A DNA stretch of 42,291 nt, taken from assembly GCA_964576365.1 (NCBI GenBank), contig CAZNUT010000004.1, forward strand, positions 1 to 42,291, written 5' to 3'. Under the pieces are notes generated by a model, which was not told the DNA's origin, did no database searches, and saw only the letters and a program-made list of their open reading frames with translations. A program made the position numbers and the translations under genes. The DNA is from CAZMJG01 sp964576365. Lineage in GTDB: Bacteria > Patescibacteriota > Microgenomatia > UBA1406 > GWC2-37-13. Within the stretch, counting starts at the first letter, position 1; each line of letters opens with the position of its first letter. This document shows positions 36,023-42,291 of this stretch, piece after piece.

Positions 36023-36301
36023 TTAAGCAATTTCAGTATAGAGTTCTTTCACATACGCTTGGAGCGTTTTTTGCGATGCCAGTCTGACTCTGTCATCATC
36101 AGTTCCTTTCCTTAAGACAGAAAGTGTATCGACATACAATTTTCCTGTGGTTATTTCTCCGTCTCCCCAGACCCATTCAACTTGTGCTCGTCCATCTACA
36201 ACAGGACCTACCACCTCACCAACACTACTTAAATTGCCCCAAGGATTTTTCTCATTTGTTAAATCTACAATATCCCCAAACATCGGCTGCCGATCTTTCA
36301 T
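36023..36301 (-). CDS. small uncharacterised protein, possible SH3-like fold
   Basis: Unrecognised 92-residue protein. The first two thirds look like a small beta barrel (FGDIVDLTNE, VGEVVGPVVDGRAQVEWVWGDGEITTGKLYVDTL), as in SH3- or KOW-like modules; the end is a charged helix (LASQKTLQAYVKELYTE). TATTAT lies nine bases before the ATG. It lies between asnB and gatC on the same strand, 40 bases after asnB. The fold is a guess from the beta pattern. Confidence 0.6.
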   Translation of the reverse strand: MKDRQPMFGDIVDLTNEKNPWGNLSSVGEVVGPVVDGRAQVEWVWGDGEITTGKLYVDTLSVLRKGTDDDRVRLASQKTLQAYVKELYTEIA

Positions 36302-36341
36302 AGGTATAAAATAATATTATTCAATTGGTTAATGCACATAA

Positions 36342-39140
36342 TTACATAGTGAAAATACAAATGGGTGTCTGTTCTCGACCTTGCCCCATAGGATTATCCC
36401 GCATTACTTCCTCAAAAAATGCATCCGGTTGATCTGTGGTATTCCCCAGTACATTGCGCCCGATATCGTTGGCATCGATGATCACCACGCCGGCGAAATG
36501 AGACGTTAGACGTTGGACGTTAGACTCTAGAGTATCAATTTTTTCTTTTGTGCTGACAGAGTCGTCGTTGGGATTGCTTCGTCGTTTTGAAGCCTCAACT
36601 CCTCGCAATGACGTATCAAGCTGAGCAGCTGAGTAGCTGAGTAGCTGAGCAGCTATCTTCAGCCGTATCTTCTCTGCTGCTTTTTGCGGATCTTTTGGTG
36701 GAAGTTTGGCAGACACATTTGACGGAAAAAGAGAATAAGAAGTTGGTCCGTCGATCGCATTCACGCCATGTCCAGCTACTTGATAAAAAATGCCGTGAAT
36801 ACCTATGATTTTCCCTACCATTGAACAAAAAGTCGCAAATAAAATGCGTGAGAGTCCGGCCTCTTCAATCGCAAGCTGCATTGTCCACGGGCTGCCCAGA
36901 CCTATTCCTGCTGGAGTACGCTTCACCAATCGTGACAATATCTTTGCCCACCAAGAAGGGTGAATGTCCCAGATAAATCGCGACCTGCCCTGTGAAATTG
37001 CGATAATTTTTTCAGAGACGATCAGATACCACTTCTTCCCGAATTGATTATGAGATTCTGAAACAAGTTCAGGATGACAATCGACGGAAACAATTGCCTT
37101 GGCAATTTTTTCCGCAAAATCATCCCCGGCTGCAAACAGATCCGTTTTCAGCAAATAGCGTTTGTATATTGTTTTATCAACTTCGATAGACGTTTCCACT
37201 AATGATAATTCTTTCTTATTTTTGGCTGTATTCTGATCTATTTGTTTGCGACGTTCCACGCTACATGTTCCATGCTCCACGTCAATAAACTCCCGAAGCC
37301 AAAGTTCGACATTCATAATTCTCCAGAGCAGAAGCGTATCCTGAAAAGATCCTTCGACAAAACTTCTATACATCTCCATCACCTGCTTGTGATTAAAATA
37401 TGGACGGTGTGCAAACCGGTCACTGCTGAAAATGATTCCAATCTGATCTTTGAGTCCATATAACCACTCATATTCTGGGGTAGTAAATCCTATTTTGTTC
37501 CGCCTTTTTCGTATAAGGTCTGGCAATAAACTACCGATTGCTTCTCGAAGAATATATTTATTCCACCCCTGATGAATGATCATACTGTCAGGAAGAGAGA
37601 ATAAAAATCTCACCAGTCTAAAATCGAGAAACGGTACCCTTCCCTCGATACTAAATCTCATGCTATTTCTGTCCTCGTATCGCAAGAGAGATTGGAGAGA
37701 ATGGCGGAAAATATCATCAAACAACCGTTTTTTAAGAGAGTTTTGTTGAGGCTTAAATGTCGTCTCTCTATGTCGCGATACAAAAGTGTTATCTAATAGC
37801 TCATCAACCTTCATTTCTTTTTTCCCTGAAAATAAAGCGGTAATCCACTGTTTTAAAAAATGCAAAACGACATCTCTTCCTTCCCACATCTCTGAGGTAA
37901 ACTTCAAAAATTTTTTTACTTTGATAAGTTGCCGTAAGTACACGATATAGTAAGGTAAATATCCAGCCATCATCTCATCTGATCCTTGCCCATCAAGAAG
38001 GACAGTGACATGATCGTGAGCTTTTCTCATCACCTGATATTGAGCATAAGGTCCCGTACTGATCACAGGCTCTTCCTGTGTCCGAATAAAATCACTCAGA
38101 TCTGTAACAAATTCGGATGGTCGGGGATGTATCTTGTGGACACTCACTTTTGACATGCTTCCTATCATCGCGTCTACATACTGCTCTTCGTCATTGCCGC
38201 TTCCAGGAAACACAGCAGAAAACGTATTCTGTTTTGCCCCTACTGAAGCTGTTTCTCTCTTCTTTTCATGTAAAAGTTGATTTACGACTCCAGCAATAGC
38301 CGATGAATCCAGTCCACCAGACAAGCAAGTTCCCACAGGAACTTCTGATACCAATCTGCGCTTTACCGAATCAACAAACAGCGTTTGAAACTCTTCCGTG
38401 GCTTTCTGAAGATCAATGCTTTTAGGTGCAGATGTAAAACTTTTCTCAATATCACTCTGAAGAGTGGAATACATATGCTTGGCTATTTTTTCTTGTTCCC
38501 ATACAAGCAATTCGCCTGGCAACAGTCTTTCAATACCGGTAAAAAACGTCTCGGTCTCGTCGTCATGGATACGAAATTTCAAATAGCGATACAACGTACG
38601 CTCGTTGACAGCAGGTTGCACCAATCCTGAATGTAAAATCGGCTTAATCTCAGAAGAAAAAACTAACCCGCTCTTACCCTTTGCCTTTTCGCTATTACCT
38701 AAAACAGAATAATACAATGGTTTGATCCCAAAATGATCTCGCGCCAAAAGAAGACGTTTCTTTTTAATATCATACAGAGCTGCTCCAAACATTCCATTGT
38801 AACGATCAAATGCATTGTCTCCCCACTCCTCATATCCATGTACAATCACTTCGGTATCAGATTTTGTTTTGAACTCGTGTCCTTTTGCCTCAAGTGCTTC
38901 ACGAAGCTCCTGATAATTATATATCTCTCCGTTATAGACAACCACAATAGTCTGATCCTCGTTGTATATTGGCTGATCTCCACCTGCACGATCAATGATA
39001 GCAAGTCTCCTACTCAGAAGTGAAATATGCTCATCGATATAAAATCCATCTCCATCAGGACCTCGGTGGACAAGCTCAGAAGAAAATTGTTTGATGAGAG
39101 TGTCGTTGCGAAAGCCACTGAATCCTGCTATACCGCACAT
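36342..39140 (-). CDS. asnB: asparagine synthetase B fused to a CofE-like F420-0:glutamyl ligase domain
   Basis: 932 residues, against about 615 for AsnB alone. Residues 1-220 are the glutamine amidotransferase (MCGIAGF with catalytic Cys2, HRGPDGDG, VVYNGEIYNYQELR). Residues 240-620 are the synthetase (P-loop CLSGGLDSSAIAG near 273; LDGQGSDEMMAGY; EGRVPFLDFRLV). Residues about 645-930 resemble CofE (F420-0:L-glutamate ligase family): LIVSEKIIAISQGR, AIDGPTSYSLFPSNVSAKLPPKDPQKAAEKI in pieces, VVIIDANDIGRNVLGN. Four repeat clusters lie in the gene, one at the junction and three in loops, all keeping frame. The gene starts inside a 9-base repeat-bearing promoter. AsnB makes Asn from Asp and Gln; the second activity is unknown. 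Confidence 0.9.
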   Translation of the reverse strand: MCGIAGFSGFRNDTLIKQFSSELVHRGPDGDGFYIDEHISLLSRRLAIIDRAGGDQPIYNEDQTIVVVYNGEIYNYQELREALEAKGHEFKTKSDTEVIVHGYEEWGDNAFDRYNGMFGAALYDIKKKRLLLARDHFGIKPLYYSVLGNSEKAKGKSGLVFSSEIKPILHSGLVQPAVNERTLYRYLKFRIHDDETETFFTGIERLLPGELLVWEQEKIAKHMYSTLQSDIEKSFTSAPKSIDLQKATEEFQTLFVDSVKRRLVSEVPVGTCLSGGLDSSAIAGVVNQLLHEKKRETASVGAKQNTFSAVFPGSGNDEEQYVDAMIGSMSKVSVHKIHPRPSEFVTDLSDFIRTQEEPVISTGPYAQYQVMRKAHDHVTVLLDGQGSDEMMAGYLPYYIVYLRQLIKVKKFLKFTSEMWEGRDVVLHFLKQWITALFSGKKEMKVDELLDNTFVSRHRETTFKPQQNSLKKRLFDDIFRHSLQSLLRYEDRNSMRFSIEGRVPFLDFRLVRFLFSLPDSMIIHQGWNKYILREAIGSLLPDLIRKRRNKIGFTTPEYEWLYGLKDQIGIIFSSDRFAHRPYFNHKQVMEMYRSFVEGSFQDTLLLWRIMNVELWLREFIDVEHGTCSVERRKQIDQNTAKNKKELSLVETSIEVDKTIYKRYLLKTDLFAAGDDFAEKIAKAIVSVDCHPELVSESHNQFGKKWYLIVSEKIIAISQGRSRFIWDIHPSWWAKILSRLVKRTPAGIGLGSPWTMQLAIEEAGLSRILFATFCSMVGKIIGIHGIFYQVAGHGVNAIDGPTSYSLFPSNVSAKLPPKDPQKAAEKIRLKIAAQLLSYSAAQLDTSLRGVEASKRRSNPNDDSVSTKEKIDTLESNVQRLTSHFAGVVIIDANDIGRNVLGNTTDQPDAFFEEVMRDNPMGQGREQTPICIFTM
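36498..36525 (-). repeat. four 7-base repeats in the CofE-like part of asnB
   Basis: Plus-strand units atgagac, gttagac, gttggac, gttagac. They encode VQRLTSH just before the strand FAGVVIIDAND. Confidence 0.8.
36561..36614 (-). repeat. dispersed GTCATTGCGAGG-type element inside asnB
   Basis: On the minus strand it reads acgtcattgcgaggag...cgacgaagcaatccca..., with ATTGC / GCAAT arms. It is translated as SLRGVEASKRRSNPNDD. Elements of this look are spread through many bacterial genomes as extragenic repeats; here it lies in frame inside a gene, between the 7-base and 8-base arrays. Confidence 0.75.
36623..36654 (-). repeat. four 8-base repeats inside asnB
   Basis: Plus-strand units gagcagct, gagtagct, gagtagct, gagcagct, exactly 32 bases. 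They encode AAQLLSYSAAQL. Units resemble those next to the palindrome in uvrB (7202-7241). Confidence 0.85.
37055..37075 (-). repeat. palindromic GTCATCCTGA-type element inside asnB
   Basis: Arms attctgaa / ttcaggat with a 5-base loop, one G:T-type mismatch. Translated as CHPELVSESHN in the first loop of the CofE-like part. Same family and same orientation to the gene as the uvrB copy. Confidence 0.85.
37253..37280 (-). repeat. four 7-base repeats at the AsnB-CofE junction
   Basis: Plus-strand units gttccac, gctacat, gttccat, gctccac, exactly 28 bases, encoding VEHGTCSVER directly after the last AsnB helix (WLREFID). Confidence 0.8.
38671..38705 (-). repeat. five degenerate 7-base repeats in the glutaminase part of asnB
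   Basis: Plus-strand units ctcttac, cctttgc, cttttcg, ctattac, ctaaaac. They encode VLGNSEKAKGKSG in a loop between PLYYS and LVFSSEIKPIL, where usual AsnB has only a few residues. Confidence 0.6.
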
Positions 39141-39323
39141 GTTAGTTTATAAAGTTTATTAATGTTAAAGAGTTTATAAAAAGCTCATTATTTGATATAG
39201 CTATCAAACTGATGCAACGGACAAAAATGAAAGTTATTTCCTTTTTAAGTCTAAATTTTTCTGAAAATTAAAATGTGCTATTTACCTGGTATTTATGCCT
39301 ATCATCAATAATTCGTATTTGAT
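39141..39323 (-). promoter_or_regulatory. asnB upstream region with palindrome
   Basis: 183 bases between htpX and asnB, the second-longest non-coding stretch here after 20860-21124. It holds TATAAA five bases before the asnB ATG (39146-39151), the 9-base repeat array (39145-39180), and a palindrome TTTGATA-tagc-TATCAAA (39191-39208) that could be an operator. The rest, to 39323, is AT-rich with nothing I recognise. Confidence 0.4.
39145..39180 (-). repeat. four 9-base tandem repeats over the asnB -10 region
   Basis: Plus-strand units gtttataaa, gtttattaa, tgttaaaga, gtttataaa, exactly 36 bases, the last two bases before the asnB start lying just outside. The first unit supplies the TATAAA box. 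Confidence 0.75.
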
Positions 39324-40226
39324 TCACATACTTCTCAGTATTTCAATTCGCTTCTCAACTGGTGGATGAGTACTAAAAAGATTGGTAATGATAGAGCCTA
39401 CTCTTTTCCCTCTTAGTGGGTTGTAGATAAATAAATGTGATGTTGCAGAAGTAGCGCCCGTTACTCCTCTCGGATACGCTGCAATTTTTTCAAGAGCCTG
39501 TGCAAGCCCTTCAGGATATCTAGTCAAAAGAACGCCGCTTGCATCTGCCAAATATTCACGTCGTCTTGAAACCGCAAGCTGGATGAGTGTCGCAACAATT
39601 GGTGTGACAATAAGGGCGACTATAAGAAGTACAAACATGATCGGATTACCACCCCGATTGTCATCGTCATCATTTCTATACCCCCCCCACCAGAGCGAAC
39701 GCATGATCCAATCTGCTGCAAGGGCAATAGTACCCACAAGCACAGCAGCCACAGTTGAAACAAGAATATCATAGTTTCGGATGTGCGATAATTCATGCGC
39801 TATCACTCCTTCCAACTCTGCACGATCCATGATTTTAAGTAGTCCGGTAGTTGCACATACAACCCCATGCTTTGGATCTCTTCCTGTCGCAAAAGCATTT
39901 GGTGAAGGATCATCCATGACGTATAACTTTGGCATGGGAATACCCGAAGCAATAGAAAGATTTTCGGTAACTGTATAATAATCAAAAAACTCCTCTTTTG
40001 TTGCTGGCCGTGCCCCGGTCGATGAAAGCACCAACTTGTCTGAATAAAAGTAAGAAACAAAAGACGAAATTGAAGATATGGCAAGACCTATCAATGCATA
40101 ACTACTTCCTGACGAGCCGTTTAAGGTTCCTATGAGATAAAAAAAGCCAGTAAAAAGACTAATAAAGAGGAGAAAAATCACATATGTTTTTGTCTTATTT
40201 TGACTAATTTCTGCATACACGGACAT
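39324..40226 (-). CDS. htpX: HtpX-like membrane metalloprotease
   Basis: Zinc protease of family M48 in the cytoplasmic membrane; degrades damaged membrane proteins. About 300 residues with two N-terminal helices, the zinc motif VIAHELSHIRNYD, two further hydrophobic helices (VSTVAAVLVGTIALAADWI; MFVLLIVALIVTPIVATLI) and the third-ligand region RRREYLADASG. THPPVEKRIEIL ends the protein. The ATG at 40226 (MSVYAEISQNK) is used; the open frame upstream runs through a decayed repeat and is not part of the protein. It follows lemA, a common pairing. Confidence 0.95.
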   Translation of the reverse strand: MSVYAEISQNKTKTYVIFLLFISLFTGFFYLIGTLNGSSGSSYALIGLAISSISSFVSYFYSDKLVLSSTGARPATKEEFFDYYTVTENLSIASGIPMPKLYVMDDPSPNAFATGRDPKHGVVCATTGLLKIMDRAELEGVIAHELSHIRNYDILVSTVAAVLVGTIALAADWIMRSLWWGGYRNDDDDNRGGNPIMFVLLIVALIVTPIVATLIQLAVSRRREYLADASGVLLTRYPEGLAQALEKIAAYPRGVTGATSATSHLFIYNPLRGKRVGSIITNLFSTHPPVEKRIEILRSM

Positions 40227-40253
40227 AGTTATACGAAATTCTAAAAAAATATT

Positions 40254-40283
40254 GTCATCCTGAGCCGACAGGAGACAGAAGAG
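40254..40283 (+). repeat. decayed GTCATCCTGA-type element between lemA and htpX
   Basis: gtcatcctgagccgacagg... matches one half of the palindromic elements in uvrB and asnB but its second half is degraded. It is the only intergenic copy seen and is in the opposite orientation to the gene copies. Confidence 0.6.
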
Positions 40284-40289
40284 CAAAAT

Positions 40290-40841
40290 TTAAAATTTCA
40301 CATCTACTTTTTTTCTATCACCCTCGTCTGCTTTGAAATATTCAAATGCAACAAAACCCATCATGCTGGCGAAAAGTAATGCAGGAAACTGGGCAATACG
40401 GGTATTAAATTCGAGTACGTTACTGTTATAAAACTGTCTGGAATATGCAACTTTATCTTCGGTGTCTTCTAGTTGACGTTGCAAATCTGCAAAATTGGTA
40501 TTTGCCTTCAAGTCTGGATAAGCTTCTGCAATAGCAAATAATGATTTCAATGCCCCTGTGAGCATATCATTTGCCTCTGCCTTATCGTGTAGATTTTGAG
40601 CCCCCATCAAAGCAGAGCGAGCCTTTGTGACATTTTCAAACACATCTTTCTCATGCTTTGCATATCCTTTAACTGTTTCAACTAAATTGGGTATCAAATC
40701 AGCACGCCTTTTCAACTGAACATCAATACCTGAAAGCGCTTCCATGATCCGAGCCTTCAAAGCAACTAATGAATTGTAGATGCCAATCCCGAATATAACG
40801 ATCAAAGCGATAATTCCTAATACAATATAAAATGGATTCAT
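40290..40841 (-). CDS. lemA: LemA-family protein
   Basis: 183-residue membrane-anchored helical-bundle protein. One N-terminal helix ([25 protein letters not shown]) anchors it; the rest matches Lem[68 protein letters not shown] and [18 protein letters not shown]. LemA often goes with HtpX or similar proteases, as here, and may help protein turnover or surface processes; the molecular role is not settled. Confidence 0.95.
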   Translation of the reverse strand: MNPFYIVLGIIALIVIFGIGIYNSLVALKARIMEALSGIDVQLKRRADLIPNLVETVKGYAKHEKDVFENVTKARSALMGAQNLHDKAEANDMLTGALKSLFAIAEAYPDLKANTNFADLQRQLEDTEDKVAYSRQFYNSNVLEFNTRIAQFPALLFASMMGFVAFEYFKADEGDRKKVDVKF

Positions 40842-40916
40842 AGAAATCTAAAACATATAACCTTATTTATTCTATCATGCCGATAAAAAGTTCGCAATGA
40901 AGCCAACAAAAACTGG

Positions 40917-40922
40917 TATAAT
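40917..40922 (+). promoter_or_regulatory. -10 box TATAAT, 9 bases before the LysM gene ATG
   Basis: Perfect TATAAT, then cgtttcacc and ATG. No Shine-Dalgarno sequence. Confidence 0.45.
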
Positions 40923-40931
40923 CGTTTCACC

Positions 40932-41381
40932 ATGACTAAACTCGCTCAAGTCAAATATGCGCTTATTGGCCTTGGGGTTGTTATGCTCGCATTGAGAGCA
41001 GTGTATGTATATGCCAATGAAACAATTGGCTTTTTTAAACCCCTCTCAATCATAAAAAAACATCAAACAATGTCTTCGCAGATAAAAAGCAACCCTGTGA
41101 CAGTACCATCAAATCTCACTCAAGAAAATTTATCACCACCTTCTCATGTGAGTGATAACCTTACTACAGCAACTGAAAACGGCCAGATAAGTGCCATCAG
41201 CTCAGGACGGGTGAGCTATCACAAAAAAACGTACACCGTACAAGAGGGTGATACGCTGGCAGAAATCGCACTCAAAGTGTATGGGGATATGGAGGCGTGG
41301 CAAAAAATCGCTACTGCAAACAAACTTAATTCCCCTGATGCAATCGAAGTAGGCGATGTTCTCACCCTTCCGCAAAAATAA
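40932..41381 (+). CDS. membrane-anchored LysM-domain protein
   Basis: 149 residues: a short basic start, one hydrophobic helix (ALIGLGVVMLALRAVYVYA), a Ser/Thr/Pro-rich low-complexity linker (residues about 45-95) and a C-terminal LysM domain (YTVQEGDTLAEIALKVYGD...WQKIATANKL...AIEVGDVLTLP). LysM binds the glycan of peptidoglycan, so the protein should sit in the membrane and touch the cell wall. No catalytic domain is attached. It starts the plus-strand pair with the alpha/beta hydrolase 16 bases downstream. Confidence 0.9.
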   Translation: MTKLAQVKYALIGLGVVMLALRAVYVYANETIGFFKPLSIIKKHQTMSSQIKSNPVTVPSNLTQENLSPPSHVSDNLTTATENGQISAISSGRVSYHKKTYTVQEGDTLAEIALKVYGDMEAWQKIATANKLNSPDAIEVGDVLTLPQK

Positions 41382-41385
41382 CCGC

Positions 41386-41391
41386 TAGAAT
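41386..41391 (+). promoter_or_regulatory. -10-like TAGAAT, 5 bases before the hydrolase ATG
   Basis: TAGAAT, gaaac, then ATG at 41397, in the 15-base gap after the LysM gene. It supports 41397 rather than the next ATG as the start. Confidence 0.4.
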
Positions 41392-41396
41392 GAAAC

Positions 41397-42218
41397 ATGA
41401 TGAAGTACACTCGCCATGAAGGTCATTTCAAAACATCAGATGGCTACACATTGTATTTTGAGTATACAACTCCTCAAGTCCGCACAGTGCTGATATTACT
41501 TCATGGACTCGGGGGCGATTTGTCTGCTTGGAACGATGAATGGCAGAGTCTTGAAAAAAAATATTCACTTGTGGCGCTAGACCTTCGTGGTCATGGGCTA
41601 TCTGACAGACCAAGAAATGAATCTGCATATAAACTGAGTAGACTCGCCAAGGACGTCATAGAGTTGATTCAGTATTTAAAATTAAATCAGATAGTCCTAG
41701 TCGGACACTGTTATGGAGGCGCAGTGGCTCTACAGACCACTGTACAATATTCGAAGCATATCTCAAAACTCATCCTCGTGGAGGCAAGCTACAAACCCCC
41801 CACATTCAGTAGATATTTGCCTTCTGATTCATTCACCTATGCTGCCCTAAAACGTCTGGTGCCATATTTACCACTTTCCCACTTGAGCGGCCACCGAGAT
41901 TTTCATGAGTTTCAAGGCACACAGGACTGGAATTGGGAGCGACTATTATCTGATATAGCTTATACATCAATCCGCAGCTATTTATTTACCGCTGATCAAT
42001 TTCATCGGCTTGATATGCGGCATGTGGTACCAACCATTGTTCAACCAACACTCATCGTAGAAGGCGAAAAAGATACTATTATTCCTATACATGCAGCAGT
42101 TCAAATGCATCATCTTATCCCACATTCTTCTCTTCGCATTCTCAGAAATGCAAATCATATTTCGGTGATCAATAACCCGATAGAAATCGCAAAAAAAATC
42201 ATAGAATTTGTTAAGTAG
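41397..42218 (+). CDS. alpha/beta hydrolase with a cysteine nucleophile
   Basis: 273-residue alpha/beta-hydrolase-fold enzyme. Seen: oxyanion loop LLHGLGGDLSAW, VALDLRGHGLSDRP, nucleophile elbow VGHCYGGAVAL, acid in VEGEKDTIIP and histidine in RNANHISVINNP. The nucleophile position (residue 105) is Cys where almost all relatives have Ser; dienelactone hydrolases are known members that use Cys. A cap region with aromatic residues (about 135-200) covers the site. The substrate is unknown. Bases 42219-42291 hold nothing I recognise. Confidence 0.92.
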   Translation: MMKYTRHEGHFKTSDGYTLYFEYTTPQVRTVLILLHGLGGDLSAWNDEWQSLEKKYSLVALDLRGHGLSDRPRNESAYKLSRLAKDVIELIQYLKLNQIVLVGHCYGGAVALQTTVQYSKHISKLILVEASYKPPTFSRYLPSDSFTYAALKRLVPYLPLSHLSGHRDFHEFQGTQDWNWERLLSDIAYTSIRSYLFTADQFHRLDMRHVVPTIVQPTLIVEGEKDTIIPIHAAVQMHHLIPHSSLRILRNANHISVINNPIEIAKKIIEFVK

Positions 42219-42291
42219 CTGATTTGCTTATAAATATACATCATACAGCCTGCCCGCCATGAGACTAGGTTTAATTTACTATTTTTCTAAT

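Noticed and set aside
39324..40286. Longer HtpX start at 40286
   Set aside because: The extra residues come from a decayed repeat and the family start matches the ATG at 40226.

Overview
The window looks like a piece of a small, AT-rich bacterial chromosome, most likely from the Candidate Phyla Radiation (Patescibacteria, perhaps Microgenomates). The reasons are very tight gene packing, a UvrC without its C-terminal HhH part, an ATP synthase delta subunit cut down to one domain, GatCAB plus a tRNA-Glu, a solute-binding protein with no permease beside it, and many small unrecognised proteins. TGA is used as a stop. The lineage is an inference from gene content; no rRNA is present to settle it.

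Layout. 0.1-8.7 kb (minus strand) is a repair block, uvrB, a small unknown gene, uvrA and uvrC, followed by secG and a membrane-anchored peptide-binding protein. 8.7-12.9 kb is a mixed stretch: rsmI, an EamA transporter, an RlmI-like methyltransferase, an EVE protein and several short unknown proteins, one with a threefold GISGEP repeat. 13.0-17.6 kb looks accessory: an S66 peptidase of MccF type coupled to a CntK/DapF-like racemase, an unknown 214-residue protein, and a large serine recombinase whose stop codon runs into the 3' end of tRNA-Glu(TTC). 17.7-23.2 kb holds yraN, rplS, pyrG, topA and two related small CxxC proteins, one of them frameshifted. 23.2-29.5 kb is the full F-type ATP synthase operon (a, c, b, delta, alpha, gamma, beta, epsilon). 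29.5-36 kb holds dnaE and gatCAB. 36.3-39.1 kb is an unusual asparagine synthetase carrying a C-terminal CofE-like (F420-0:glutamyl ligase family) domain. 39.3-42.2 kb has htpX, lemA, a LysM protein and an alpha/beta hydrolase.

Two patterns cut across the window. First, many starts have a near-consensus -10 box (TATAAT, TATACT and similar) 5-9 bases before the start codon and no Shine-Dalgarno sequence, which predicts leaderless transcripts. Second, short direct repeats with 7-, 8- or 9-base periods and palindromic GTCATCCTGA-type elements sit inside genes (uvrB, gatB, asnB) and in promoters (dnaE, asnB). Inside the genes the reading frame stays open, so the repeats are translated as extra loops. 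The asnB-CofE gene holds most of them, including one at the junction of its two parts.

How the genes fit together: UvrABC gives complete incision for nucleotide excision repair; DnaE, TopA and PyrG serve replication and nucleotide supply; GatCAB probably makes Gln-tRNA or Asn-tRNA by transamidation; the ATP synthase has proton-type c-subunit residues; HtpX and LemA handle membrane protein quality.
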